Assembly: GCA_028287745.1 (NCBI GenBank)
Contig: JAQBPB010000083.1
Coordinates: forward strand, 1-64,000
Origin: Chloroflexota bacterium
GTDB taxonomy: Bacteria; Chloroflexota; Chloroflexia; Chloroheliales; Chloroheliaceae
DNA length: 64,000 bases
Direction of reading: 5' to 3'
Position numbers and translations under genes: made by a program
Notes under the pieces: generated by a model
Told to the model about the DNA's origin: nothing
Databases searched by the model: none
The model's input: only the letters and a program-made list of their open reading frames with translations
Part shown: positions 43,814 to 52,768 of the stretch, in pieces
How positions within the stretch are numbered: the first letter of the stretch is position 1
Layout of the letters: every line of letters begins with the position of its first letter

Positions 43814-45748
43814 ATGGATGATGCTAAAGTTGCTCCCTACGGTGGCTGGCGATCGCCAATCACTACTGATTTGATAGTCCAGGGATCAATTGGATTGAGC
43901 CAGGTACAGGTAGATGGTACCGATATATACTGGGTTGAATCCCGGCCAACCGAAGGGGGCCGCAATGTGCTGGTACGCCGTAGCCCGGATGGGCGGCAAG
44001 CCGACCTAACCCCCGCCCCGTTTAATGTCAGGACTCGGGTGCATGAGTATGGCGGAGGGGCTTACCTGGTCCACCAGGGAGAAGCATTCTTTGTCAATTA
44101 CAACGACCAGGGCCTATACCGGCAGACACCAGGCCAGGAGCCCCGGCTTATTACCCCACCCGGTAGCGCTTACCGCTATGCCGAACCGGTCTACGATGAA
44201 GCACGCCAGCGCCTCATCTGCGTGCGAGAGGACCACACCCGGCCCGGTCAGGAAGCGGTCAATACGATTGTAGCAATCTCCCTCCAGGAAAATGATGGTG
44301 GGCAGGTGCTTGCAGGGGGGAACGATTTTTATGCCAATCCGCGCGTCAGCCCGGACGGTAAAACTCTTTCCTGGATTACCTGGAACCATCCGAATATGCC
44401 CTGGGACGGTACGGAAGTCTGGACAGGCGCTTTACAGGCTGACGGCTCCCTCGGCCAGGCCGAGAAAATTGCCGGGGGCCTGGAAGAATCGATTTTCCAG
44501 CCCGAATGGTCGCCGGACGGACGGCTTTATTTTGTATCCGACCGGACCGGTTGGTGGAACCTTTACCGCTGGCAGGATGGCCGGGCCGAAGCACTCTGCG
44601 AAATGGAGGCTGAATTCGGCTTGCCCCAGTGGATCTTCGGCATAACTACCTATACCTTCGAGTCGGCCGGTACCGCGCTATGCACCTACTTTCAGAAAGG
44701 CGAATGGCACCTGGCCCGGCTGGACCTTAACCAGGGCGGGTTTTCCGAAATAAATACCCCCTTCAGTGACTTTAGCAGCTTACACCCGGTTAACGGGGCA
44801 CTGGTTATGCCGGTGGACCGGGTGACCGAACCCCGGGCCATAGTCCGGTACGACCTGGATAAGGGTACTTTTGAAGTCTTGAAAAGTGCCAGCCAATTAG
44901 AGATTGACCCGGGCTATTTTTCCAAGCCAACCGAAATCGAATTCCCAACCGAAAACGGCCTGACCGCCTTCGGTTACTTCTACCGGCCCCAGAACAAAGA
45001 TTTCAGCGGGCCAACCAGCGAGCTGCCGCCCCTGTTGGTGCAGAGCCACGGTGGCCCGACCGGGTTCAGTTCGCAGGCTTACAACCTCAAGGTCCAGTAT
45101 TGGACCAGCCGGGGTATCGCTGTCCTGGACGTAAACTACGGTGGCAGCACCGGGTACGGCCGGGCCTACCGCCAGCGCCTGAACGGGCAATGGGGCGTCG
45201 TCGATGTAGACGACTGCGTGAACGGTGCCAGTTACCTGGCCCAGCAAGGCCTGGTTGACCGGGAACGCCTGGCTATTGAAGGCGGCAGCGCCGGGGGTTA
45301 TACCACCCTGTGCGCCATAACCTTCCGTGATGTGTTCAAGGTCGGAGCCAGCCATTTTGGGGTTAGCGATGCCGAAGCCCTGGCCCTGGATACTCATAAA
45401 TTCGAGTCGCGCTATCTCGATAGTATGATCGGCCCTTACCCGGAAAAGCGGGACCTCTACCTGGAGCGCTCGCCAATATACCATACCGACCGGCTAAACT
45501 GCGCCTTGATTCTCTTTCAGGGCCTTGAAGATAAAGTTGTACCGCCGGACCAGGCCGAGAAAATGTTCGAGGCCGTCAAGGCCAAGGGGTTGCCGGTTGC
45601 TTACCTGCCTTTTGAGGGAGAGCAACACGGCTTCCGCCGGGCGGAAAATATCAAACGCTCTCTGGACGGTGAGTTGTACTTTTTCTCTAAAGTCTTCGGG
45701 TTCGAACTGGGCGAACCGGTGGAGCCGGTTGAGATCGTAAACCTGTAA
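43814..45748 (+). CDS. Prolyl oligopeptidase-family (S9) serine peptidase
   Basis: A 644-aa cytoplasmic peptidase of the acylaminoacyl/dipeptidyl peptidase type. The first 380 residues are beta-propeller-like repeats (RVSPDGKTLSWI, EWSPDGRLYFVSD). The C-terminal alpha/beta hydrolase holds the triad Ser492 (GGSAGGY), Asp573 (LEDKVVPPDQ) and His605 (EQHGFR). LVQSHGGPTGFSSQAYN gives the oxyanion loop. There is no signal peptide, so it most likely trims imported or internal peptides, which fits the peptide ABC transporter. A strong shared terminator follows. Confidence 0.93.
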   Translation: MDDAKVAPYGGWRSPITTDLIVQGSIGLSQVQVDGTDIYWVESRPTEGGRNVLVRRSPDGRQADLTPAPFNVRTRVHEYGGGAYLVHQGEAFFVNYNDQGLYRQTPGQEPRLITPPGSAYRYAEPVYDEARQRLICVREDHTRPGQEAVNTIVAISLQENDGGQVLAGGNDFYANPRVSPDGKTLSWITWNHPNMPWDGTEVWTGALQADGSLGQAEKIAGGLEESIFQPEWSPDGRLYFVSDRTGWWNLYRWQDGRAEALCEMEAEFGLPQWIFGITTYTFESAGTALCTYFQKGEWHLARLDLNQGGFSEINTPFSDFSSLHPVNGALVMPVDRVTEPRAIVRYDLDKGTFEVLKSASQLEIDPGYFSKPTEIEFPTENGLTAFGYFYRPQNKDFSGPTSELPPLLVQSHGGPTGFSSQAYNLKVQYWTSRGIAVLDVNYGGSTGYGRAYRQRLNGQWGVVDVDDCVNGASYLAQQGLVDRERLAIEGGSAGGYTTLCAITFRDVFKVGASHFGVSDAEALALDTHKFESRYLDSMIGPYPEKRDLYLERSPIYHTDRLNCALILFQGLEDKVVPPDQAEKMFEAVKAKGLPVAYLPFEGEQHGFRRAENIKRSLDGELYFFSKVFGFELGEPVEPVEIVNL

Positions 45749-45751
45749 CAT

Positions 45752-45787
45752 CAATGGCCTGTTTTGAGTTTTCAAAACAGGCCATTG
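45752..45787. terminator. Strong bidirectional terminator
   Basis: CAATGGCCTGTTTTGA (45752-45767) pairs perfectly over 16 bp with 45772-45787 across a 4-nt loop, and a T-rich run follows. It sits 4 nt after the S9 peptidase stop and 36 nt before the convergent GGDEF-EAL stop. Confidence 0.92.
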
Positions 45788-45823
45788 TTTATTGATTTAT
45801 TTTTGAGGTTTGTAGGAAAGCCG

Positions 45824-47572
45824 CTAGGCCAGTTTATTAGCTTGTATAACGTCCTGCAGGGATTTTTTTGAAGCCAGCAACTTCTCAAAACTATCCTGGG
45901 CCAACGGGCGGCTGTAGAAATAACCCTGGATTTCATCGCAACCATGCTGGCTTAAGAAATCCAATTCTCGCTCCGTTTCAACCCCTTCGGCAATAACTTT
46001 AAGGTTCAGGCTATGGGCCATCTGAATTGTAGCCAGGGTTATAGCCGAATTCTCCGAGTCCTGCCCGATATTCTGCACAAAATAGCGGTCAACCTTCAAA
46101 GTATCAAATGGGAATTGCTTCAGGTAACTCAAGGAAGAAAAGCCGGTCCCAAAATCATCGATTGCAATTTGAATACCCAGCGATTTCAGCTTACCCAGGA
46201 TCGAACTGGCGCTATCAACCTCGTGAATCAGGGTGCTTTCGGTTAATTCCAGTTCCAGGTTTTGCGGAGCTAACCCGGTGTCTTTAACAATCTGGGCCAC
46301 CTTGGCGGTAAAGTTTGGCTGGTAAATCTGGCGGCTGGAAATATTTACAGCCAGGCGCAGCGGCGGGTACCCGGCATCTTGCCAGCTTTTCACCTTCAAA
46401 CAGGCTGTTTTTAGAACCCAATCACCAATCGCGTGGATTAAGCCGGTTTCCTCGGCAATAGGGATAAACACCATCGGAGAGATAAAACCCTGTTCCGGGT
46501 GTTTCCAGCGCAAAAGCGCTTCCGCGCCCACCACCTGCCCCTTACGAATATCAACCTGGGGCTGGAAGTAAATTTCCAATTCATTGCGTTCCAGGGCATG
46601 GCGTAAGCTGGTTTCCAACTTGAGCTGGTCCAGCGAGCGGGTATTCATTTCAACGTTATATAACTGAAAAGCATTACCGCCCTGTTTTTTCGTGTGGAGC
46701 ATGGAAGTACGGGCATTTTTTAGCATGCTTTCCAGCTCCAGGCCGTTTTCCGGGTAGCAACTAATTCCCAGGCTGGCGGAAGTGTATACCTCCAGCTGGT
46801 CTAGCGGGTAGGGCGTGCCTATTTTCTCCAGGATAGCCTGGCAGATTTGGGGAAGCAGCAAAGTGCTGCGCGGCCCTGAAAGGACAATCGCAAATTCACC
46901 CGAATGCAACCGCGAAATACTGGCGCTTTCCCCAAGACATTCCTTTAAGCGGGCGGTGACACCCCTCAAAAGTAAATTTGCGTAATCCGGCCCCAGGCTG
47001 TCATTAATCTGGGCAAACCGGTCCAGGCCAAGATAAATGACTGCTACCATCCAATCCGGTGGGGTTGGTTGCGGAATGGCCTTAATAAACTGTTCGCGGA
47101 ATAGCAGCCGGTTAGGCAGCCCGGTTACAGAATCATAGTGCAGGGCATAATTTAGTTTGGCTTCGACCTGTTGAATCTGCGAGGTGAACCGTTGAGTTAA
47201 AGCAGTTTGTTTGGCTAACCGGCTGGAAATAGCATCCAGCAAATCCATCCGAGTATAGGGTTTGGTCAGGTAATCATCGGCCCCTAACTTCATCCCCTGG
47301 CGAATATCCGATTTATCGGCTTTGGCAGTAAGAAAGATAAAAGGAATTGCACTCGTGTCCGGCAGTTCACGCAGGGTAGTTAAAACGCTATGCCCGTCCA
47401 CTTCAGGCATCATAACATCACAAATGATAAGGTCGGGTACCACCTCGCGAGCCATCAACACGCCACGGCGGCCGTTTTCGGCAGTGCTTACATCATAGCC
47501 TTCTGCTTCCAATAAATCTTTAGCACTGGCCATGACAATTTTATCATCTTCAATAATTAAAATCTTTTTCAT
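45824..47572 (-). CDS. Response regulator with degenerate GGDEF and intact EAL domains
   Basis: A 582-aa signalling protein. Receiver domain residues 1-120, phospho-acceptor Asp52 (DLIICDVMMPEVDG) and Lys in LTKPYTRMD. The GGDEF domain is at about 150-310 and starts with the usual DSVTGLPNR, but its signature reads HSGEF, so it should not make c-di-GMP. The EAL domain at about 325-570 is intact (AEALLRW, ELELTES, IDDFGTGFSSLSYL, KVDRYFV, GYFYSRP), giving a c-di-GMP phosphodiesterase. A receiver input makes it the output of a two-component system. ATG 47572 starts the receiver; the upstream in-frame start 47647 would add a non-homologous tail. Confidence 0.88.
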   Translation of the reverse strand: MKKILIIEDDKIVMASAKDLLEAEGYDVSTAENGRRGVLMAREVVPDLIICDVMMPEVDGHSVLTTLRELPDTSAIPFIFLTAKADKSDIRQGMKLGADDYLTKPYTRMDLLDAISSRLAKQTALTQRFTSQIQQVEAKLNYALHYDSVTGLPNRLLFREQFIKAIPQPTPPDWMVAVIYLGLDRFAQINDSLGPDYANLLLRGVTARLKECLGESASISRLHSGEFAIVLSGPRSTLLLPQICQAILEKIGTPYPLDQLEVYTSASLGISCYPENGLELESMLKNARTSMLHTKKQGGNAFQLYNVEMNTRSLDQLKLETSLRHALERNELEIYFQPQVDIRKGQVVGAEALLRWKHPEQGFISPMVFIPIAEETGLIHAIGDWVLKTACLKVKSWQDAGYPPLRLAVNISSRQIYQPNFTAKVAQIVKDTGLAPQNLELELTESTLIHEVDSASSILGKLKSLGIQIAIDDFGTGFSSLSYLKQFPFDTLKVDRYFVQNIGQDSENSAITLATIQMAHSLNLKVIAEGVETERELDFLSQHGCDEIQGYFYSRPLAQDSFEKLLASKKSLQDVIQANKLA

Positions 47573-47759
47573 CAAAGCTACCAAGTGAGGAATAAAATGA
47601 AGTATATTTCGCTTTACGATTATCTCAGAAATGAAGGGAAATAACAAATAATTAAATTAAGGCACATTAAGTTCCCGGAGACCCTTTTTGTTAACGGCCT
47701 GATTTTTATTCAAGTTAAAAGCTCTCTAGCAGATTTTAAAACCTTGATTGCGTACAAAA

Positions 47760-47788
47760 TTGGAAACTGCACTGAAATTGATTATACT
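47760..47788 (+). promoter_or_regulatory. Sigma70-type promoter upstream of the FAH-family gene
   Basis: TTGGAA (47760-47765) and TATACT (47783-47788) are separated by exactly 17 nt. Transcription would begin near 47795, about 245 nt before the chosen ATG. Confidence 0.6.
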
Positions 47789-47886
47789 AAGGATAATCTA
47801 AAAATGCTATGATGATTACCTGTATGCGATGTGGTCGAACCCGGGCAAGCTGAAGTCCATAATCGGCTGCTCAAATGCTCCTGACA

Positions 47887-47921
47887 CCTGGTAAGGTCGC
47901 TACCGGCAAAAGTTTACCAGG
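47887..47921 (+). ncRNA. Stable hairpin in the leader of the FAH-family gene
   Basis: CCTGGTAA (47887-47894) pairs with TTACCAGG (47914-47921) over 8 bp with a 19-nt loop. It is the clearest element of a leader that may be a riboswitch or attenuator; the class is unknown. Confidence 0.4.
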
Positions 47922-48039
47922 CCAACCGGCACCATGCAATGGGACAAGCAAACTTCATTAGCATTCACGTATATAGCCTTATTTGTTTAATCAAACTTGC
48001 TTTCACCGCTACGTGAGAGCAACAATTATTGGGAGAAAA

Positions 48040-48948
48040 ATGCGCTATTTAACTTATAATTCTGACCAGGGACCCCGCCTGGGAGCTTTGCGTGGCGATA
48101 CTATCATAGATGTTGCTCAACTTATGGGCGGTGGACCGACTTCGCTTCTAGAGTTAGTTCAGGCCGGTCCGGCGCAGTGGCAAGCCGTAGCCGAACGCTT
48201 TTCGCAAATAAATGAAACCGAACTTTCTTCCGGTGATTTAGGCCAGCCTTACGATGAAAAGATCATCCTGGCACCTATTCCACGCCCGCTGAAGAACGTG
48301 CTTTGCCTGGGCCGCAATTACTACAAGCACTTCCTCGAAGGCGCCGTTGCCAGGGGTGAAGACGAGAAACCACCGGAAGCACCGATTTACTTTACTAAAG
48401 CGGTTACCACGATCAATGGGCCTTTCTCGCCGGTAGAGCTGGATGAGTCCGTTACCAAACAACTGGACTGGGAAGTTGAACTCGGGCTGATTATCGGGGT
48501 CGGTGGGCACAAAATCTCGAAAGAGGACGCCCTCAACCATGTCTTTGGCTACACGGTCATCAACGACTTGTCTGCCCGCGATTTGCAATTCAAGCACACT
48601 CAGTGGTACAAGGGCAAGAGCCTGGATGGGTCTTGCCCGATTGGACCAATCGTGGTTACCCCAGACGAATTGCCTGACCCGCTCCACGTGCCAATCCGCC
48701 TGCGCGTTAACGGTGTGACCAAGCAAGACGCAAATACCGGCCAGATGATGTTTGATATCCCGACCCAGATATGGGATATATCGCAAGCCCTGACGCTTGA
48801 ACCGGGCGATATTATCTCCACCGGGACCCCGGACGGGGTAGGCGCGTTTGCCAACCCGCCCGAATTCCTGAAGGTTGGGGATATCATGGAAACCGAGGTC
48901 GAAGGTATCGGGACTATGCGCAACGAGATTGTAGCTCCCTCCAGATAG
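48040..48948 (+). CDS. Fumarylacetoacetate hydrolase-family enzyme
   Basis: A 302-aa enzyme of the FAH fold, members of which hydrolyse or decarboxylate beta-diketo and 2-keto acid compounds from aromatic breakdown. The metal site is built by NYYKHFLEG..., LDWEVELGLIIG with acidic ligands, and DLSARDLQ; LDGSCPIGPIVV and DIISTGTPDGVG are further hallmarks. The exact substrate differs between members (fumarylpyruvate, 2-hydroxyhepta-diene-dioate, oxaloacetate). GGGAGA precedes ATG 48040. An in-frame upstream start at 47983 would add 19 residues with no family match. It could act with the exported intradiol-type enzyme, but they are not linked. Confidence 0.88.
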   Translation: MRYLTYNSDQGPRLGALRGDTIIDVAQLMGGGPTSLLELVQAGPAQWQAVAERFSQINETELSSGDLGQPYDEKIILAPIPRPLKNVLCLGRNYYKHFLEGAVARGEDEKPPEAPIYFTKAVTTINGPFSPVELDESVTKQLDWEVELGLIIGVGGHKISKEDALNHVFGYTVINDLSARDLQFKHTQWYKGKSLDGSCPIGPIVVTPDELPDPLHVPIRLRVNGVTKQDANTGQMMFDIPTQIWDISQALTLEPGDIISTGTPDGVGAFANPPEFLKVGDIMETEVEGIGTMRNEIVAPSR

Positions 48949-48981
48949 GTCTGACTTTACTCCAATTTGGAACAAAAGCGG

Positions 48982-49009
48982 CGGGTGGCCCGGTTCTACG
49001 GGCCACCCG
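48982..49009 (+). terminator. GC-rich hairpin after the FAH-family gene
   Basis: CGGGTGGCCCG (48982-48992) pairs over 11 bp with 48999-49009 around a 6-nt loop. A T-run follows only after 12 nt. Confidence 0.65.
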
Positions 49010-49094
49010 TGCCCTATTACTTTTTGAAAATTTAACTAACCGCCTGAAAACCCGGGCATCTTAATCAATTAGACACAGGAATAACTTAATAATC

Positions 49095-49763
49095 ATGAGT
49101 GGAACTAAAACAATTCTTCTGACCGGCTACGAGCCATTTGACCGCTTTCCCTACAACCCCAGCGGCGTAATTGCCGAGGCCCTGGACGGCAAGGAACTGG
49201 CCGATGGCTATGTCATCAGAGGGGCCGTGCTGCCGGTGGATTGCGTAAAAATGCCCGGAGTGCTGTACGGCCTGTTTGAGAAATACCAGCCCCAGGTTGT
49301 CATAGGGCTGGGTCTGGCTTTTAGTGAAACCGGCTTGCGCATCGAACGGGTGGGCCATAACTGGTCTGAAATTACCGGGCTGCCCGACAATGGCGGCCAT
49401 AACCGGCCCGGCATTCCGCTCCTGCCCGACGTCCCGGCGGCCTACTTCAGCACCTTCCCGTCCAAACAAATTGTGGCCGACCTGCTGGAAGCGGGCATCC
49501 CGGCCCATACTTCCGACCATGCCGGGGGCCACCTTTGCAACGAAATGCTTTTTACAGCCCTGCATGCCATCAATGCCGGTGCCTGGCAGCATCCCTCCGG
49601 CAACCCGGTTATTGCCGGTTTTATTCATCTACCGGCCACCCCTCAACTGGCTGTACAGCTGATACAGACCGAAAAACACATCCGAAATATCGCCAGTATG
49701 AGCCTCGACCTGATGCAGCAAGGTGTTGAGCAAGTGCTGACCAGCACCATCCAGGCCGTTTAA
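49095..49763 (+). CDS. pcp: Pyroglutamyl-peptidase I
   Basis: A 222-aa cysteine peptidase (C15) that removes N-terminal pyroglutamate from peptides. LTGYEPFDRFPYNPSG matches the family start (TGFxPFxxxxxNPS). The catalytic Glu is in LRIERVGHNW, the catalytic Cys in SDHAGGHLCNEMLF (typical form SxxAGxxxCNxxxY) and the His in GFIHLP. Several positions around the Cys differ from the usual sequence. Gene order does not tie it to an operon; a hairpin (49775-49803) separates it from the glycosyltransferase genes. It would work alongside the S9 and M20 enzymes in peptide turnover. Confidence 0.9.
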   Translation: MSGTKTILLTGYEPFDRFPYNPSGVIAEALDGKELADGYVIRGAVLPVDCVKMPGVLYGLFEKYQPQVVIGLGLAFSETGLRIERVGHNWSEITGLPDNGGHNRPGIPLLPDVPAAYFSTFPSKQIVADLLEAGIPAHTSDHAGGHLCNEMLFTALHAINAGAWQHPSGNPVIAGFIHLPATPQLAVQLIQTEKHIRNIASMSLDLMQQGVEQVLTSTIQAV

Positions 49764-49774
49764 CAATTTCCCTG

Positions 49775-49803
49775 CCTGGGGACCAGACCGGTCGGTCCCC
49801 AGG
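49775..49803 (+). terminator. GC-rich hairpin after pcp
   Basis: CCTGGGGACC (49775-49784) pairs perfectly with GGTCCCCAGG (49794-49803) around a 9-nt loop. No T-run follows, so termination may be partial. Confidence 0.55.
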
Positions 49804-49830
49804 AAGGGAAAGATTAAACAAGGTTAAAGT

Positions 49831-51126
49831 TTGAAACAACCAGTTAGTGATAACAATATACCGTCCACCTCCGCCCATAATTTAGCACCCGTCATTGGTC
49901 CTGGAAAACCGCCGGTGCCGGTGGAAATGGCGGTGCTGCTGGTCGTGTCAGCGGTACTGACCATTTTTCAAATCATCCTGGTCTTCAACCTGACGGCCCG
50001 GTTTAACAGCGACCCCGCGACCGACTTTAATATATTCCTGAAATTTGCCCGCCAGGTGCTTGATGGGCAATCGCCCTACCAGCCCTACCAACCACTTCAA
50101 GGCCCTTTCCAGGGCGAACTGCGTTTTATCTACCTGTACTGGGTTATTTTCTTCTATTTGCCTTTTGCCCGCTTCAGTACGGAAACAGCCCTGAACGTCT
50201 GGGCAGCGGTCAACTTGCTGCTGTTATTCGGGGCGGTCTGGGCCGGGTGGCGGGTCTTTCTGGCGAACTGGCGCATAACATGGCTCCTGCCGCTCTACTG
50301 CCTGGCCCTGGCGGTGTGCTCTAATGCTATAATGAACGGGCATACGACGGTTATAATGCTTTTTGCCCTGACCGCCAGCGCCTACCTCTACCGGCAGGGT
50401 AAATTCTTCGCAGCCGGTCTACCCGCGCTGGTCCTGCTTATAAAGCCCCAGATTACTTTTATCGCCGGGGCGGCTTTGCTGGCCCTGGTCGTTTACCAGG
50501 CTGCCCGGACTAAAGGGTCAGGCTGGAAGTACGGGGAGTGGCCGCCGCTGCTAAAGTGGCTGGCCGGAGCGATCACCGGCACCCTGGCGGTGACGGCGAT
50601 TAGCCTGATGCTTGAGCCGGATTGGCCATTTCGCCTGGCCGGGGCTTTCAATGCCCAGCAGATTAACGGGCAAATCCAGGCCGATGGAACTTACCTGGAA
50701 TTTTACAAATCAATCTTCCCAAGCTGGTTGGAATTCCTGACCGGCTGGCAGCAGCCCTGGCTGGCCCTGGTATCCGTCCCGGTCATGGCCTGGTTAGTCG
50801 CCTGGGGCGCCTGGCGGCTATGGCAGTGGCGCGATAATTACCCGGTATTCCTGGGAGTGGCGGTAGCCCTGACCCTGGCCGTAACCGCCTATTCGCACAT
50901 TTACGACTTTCCGCCGCTGGTACTGGCAATTTTTATTATCCTGAGTCAGGTCGGGCGGGATTGGCGGGCCGGTCGAATTCGCCCGGCGCTATTACGGGCC
51001 GGGGCCCTGGTGCTGCTTTTCGCCGTGCAGCCGATCAGCCCGGACTACCGCTGGTTTTACAGCCAGCCTTTTATCATCACAATTTTAGTTTTAACCGTTT
51101 CACCCGAAAAACCGGAAACCAGTTAA
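49831..51126 (+). CDS. Polyprenol-phosphate-mannose-type membrane glycosyltransferase (GT87/DUF2029-like)
   Basis: A 431-aa membrane protein with a cytoplasmic tail of about 30 residues and about ten hydrophobic helices. Features of the DUF2029/GT87 group are the acidic residue after helix 1 (SDPATDFNIFLKFARQVLDGQSPYQ), the short NGHTTVIMLF helix segment and LLIKPQITF. These enzymes take mannose or a similar sugar from a polyprenyl phosphate carrier on the outer face of the membrane. The start is TTG 49831 with AAGG upstream. The next gene begins 3 nt after the stop, a tight pair. Confidence 0.75.
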   Translation: MKQPVSDNNIPSTSAHNLAPVIGPGKPPVPVEMAVLLVVSAVLTIFQIILVFNLTARFNSDPATDFNIFLKFARQVLDGQSPYQPYQPLQGPFQGELRFIYLYWVIFFYLPFARFSTETALNVWAAVNLLLLFGAVWAGWRVFLANWRITWLLPLYCLALAVCSNAIMNGHTTVIMLFALTASAYLYRQGKFFAAGLPALVLLIKPQITFIAGAALLALVVYQAARTKGSGWKYGEWPPLLKWLAGAITGTLAVTAISLMLEPDWPFRLAGAFNAQQINGQIQADGTYLEFYKSIFPSWLEFLTGWQQPWLALVSVPVMAWLVAWGAWRLWQWRDNYPVFLGVAVALTLAVTAYSHIYDFPPLVLAIFIILSQVGRDWRAGRIRPALLRAGALVLLFAVQPISPDYRWFYSQPFIITILVLTVSPEKPETS

Positions 51127-51129
51127 ATT

Positions 51130-52737
51130 TTGCAAATAACTAAAGATGTCAGGCCCAACCTAAACAGCAATCCGGCCTGGCCCTGGGCCGGGGGATTGTT
51201 CGGCCTGGCCCTGATTATCCGGCTGGTTTACGCCCTCCAACTGACTTTCCCACCCCTGGACGACCCGGCCTATTATATCCAGGGAGCCAGGAGCTTTTTC
51301 AACGGCCGACCCCTGGAACTGGCAATCATCTGGAACTACCACCCCGCCCCCGCTACTGTGCTGCACCCCGGTTTTGACTTCTGGATGCCCCTGACTTCAT
51401 TCTTAATCGCCCTGAGTTTTCTCTTTTTGGGGGATACTCCGCTGGCCGCCCAGTTGCCGGGCGTATTAGCCGGGGCCAGCCTGCCGGTCCTGACTTTCTG
51501 GCTGGCCCGGCGGGCCTTTGCCAGCCTGGATATAAGTGTGCGCTTTAAACTTTACATGGCCGGGGCCGCCGGGTTGTATATAGCCATCAACCCTTTACTG
51601 GCCTATCAGTCGGCTGTCCCGGACAGCCAGATGATTTACGCCGCCCTGGTCGCGGCCGCAGTCCTGGTCTGGACCGGCCGGGAAAGCCCGGCAAACTGCT
51701 TCTGGCTGGGTATTTTGCTGGGGCTGGCTTACCTGACGCGCAGCCATGCGGCCTTCCTGGTGCTGGCCTGGTCTATCGTAACCCTGGGCAGGCTAATCAA
51801 GGAACCGGAATACCGACCGCAGGCCTTTAAGCTGGCCGCTTTTACAATGCTGGGGGCTGGGCTGGTCGCCGGACCCTGGCTGTTGCGTAACTGGTTCACT
51901 TTTGGGTATTTTAGTTCGCCCGCCGCCCTGGAAAGCGCCCTGATTTATAATTACGCGACCCTTTTTAACTATGAAACACCGATAAATTTCAGCACCCTTG
52001 CCAGCCTGGGACTGGAGAATATCTTACAGGCACGGCTGGTCGCCCTATATAACGCCTGGTTCGAAGTCCTGGGGACAATGTTTTTACCGGCGGTAATCCT
52101 GCCGGGGGCGGGGCTATACCTGCTGTGGCGGCACGAACCCGGCCAGGTCGGCCGCTGGGTGTTGTACAGCCTGCTACTGGGCCTGGGCTTACCCCTGATT
52201 TTTGTCGCGGCCAGTTCCACCGGCAGTTTCTATCATTCTTCCGGCAGCATGGCAGCCTTCGGGGCGATTGGCTATATTTTTCTGTTGTACCGGGCCGGAG
52301 AGCAATACCGCAAATTCAGACCAAAGGGCATTCATTTTTTCCCGGTCCTCTTAACAACCCTGCTGGCCCTGGTGATAATTCAATTCTCGGTAAGCCTCAA
52401 CGGCACAATTGGAACCCACCGGCACGACCAGGCGGTCTACGCCCGGTTAAATACCTGGCTCGCAGACAATAATGTCAGCGGCCCGCTTATCAGCGATGAG
52501 CCGTCCAGCCTTAACTACGCCACCGGCCGCCCGGCCCTGCGGCTGCCTTCGGATGAACCCCTGGAGGTGGTTGAAAGACTGGCGAAACGCTATGGGGCGG
52601 AATATATAATTATTACCGGCTACTTCGGGCGCTATCCGACCCTGTTACAAGCGCCGGGCAATACAATCTTCCGGCTGGTCCACCAGGACTCACGGGGTGA
52701 ATTTGAAGTATATAAAGTCCCTGGCAGCTCGGGATAA
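51130..52737 (+). CDS. Membrane glycosyltransferase of the PMT/ArnT type (GT39/GT83-like)
   Basis: A 535-aa protein with about eleven transmembrane helices and a C-terminal soluble tail (about 455-535). LDDPAYYIQGARSFFNG in the first exterior loop is the acidic catalytic loop of PMT-type C-fold glycosyltransferases. AYLTRSHAAFLVLAWSIV resembles the conserved 'LTR..gllll' segment. The substrate is unknown. TTG 51130 lies 3 nt after the upstream gene, so the two enzymes are probably cotranslated and act in the same glycan or glycoprotein pathway. Confidence 0.78.
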   Translation: MQITKDVRPNLNSNPAWPWAGGLFGLALIIRLVYALQLTFPPLDDPAYYIQGARSFFNGRPLELAIIWNYHPAPATVLHPGFDFWMPLTSFLIALSFLFLGDTPLAAQLPGVLAGASLPVLTFWLARRAFASLDISVRFKLYMAGAAGLYIAINPLLAYQSAVPDSQMIYAALVAAAVLVWTGRESPANCFWLGILLGLAYLTRSHAAFLVLAWSIVTLGRLIKEPEYRPQAFKLAAFTMLGAGLVAGPWLLRNWFTFGYFSSPAALESALIYNYATLFNYETPINFSTLASLGLENILQARLVALYNAWFEVLGTMFLPAVILPGAGLYLLWRHEPGQVGRWVLYSLLLGLGLPLIFVAASSTGSFYHSSGSMAAFGAIGYIFLLYRAGEQYRKFRPKGIHFFPVLLTTLLALVIIQFSVSLNGTIGTHRHDQAVYARLNTWLADNNVSGPLISDEPSSLNYATGRPALRLPSDEPLEVVERLAKRYGAEYIIITGYFGRYPTLLQAPGNTIFRLVHQDSRGEFEVYKVPGSSG

Positions 52738-52744
52738 TTTTCTA

Positions 52745-52768
52745 ATTATGGGTCAGATTATGGGTCAG
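52745..52768. repeat. Tandem 12-bp duplication at a convergent gene end
   Basis: ATTATGGGTCAG occurs twice in succession (52745-52756, 52757-52768). The second copy includes the stop codon of the minus-strand gene. Probably a small slippage duplication. Confidence 0.8.

Larger units (their letters stand above)
47573..48039. other. Intergenic region with promoter and long leader before the FAH-family gene
   Basis: It carries a good plus-strand promoter (47760-47788) and a leader of about 240 nt with at least one stable hairpin (47887-47921). The leader is more GC-rich than other gaps here, as structured RNAs are. I could not match it to a known riboswitch. Confidence 0.5.

Noticed and set aside
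47795-48039. Known riboswitch or SRP/6S RNA in the FAH leader
   Set aside because: Searched by eye for TPP, SAM, cobalamin, FMN, c-di-GMP and SRP core sequences; none matches well, so I call it only an unclassified leader.
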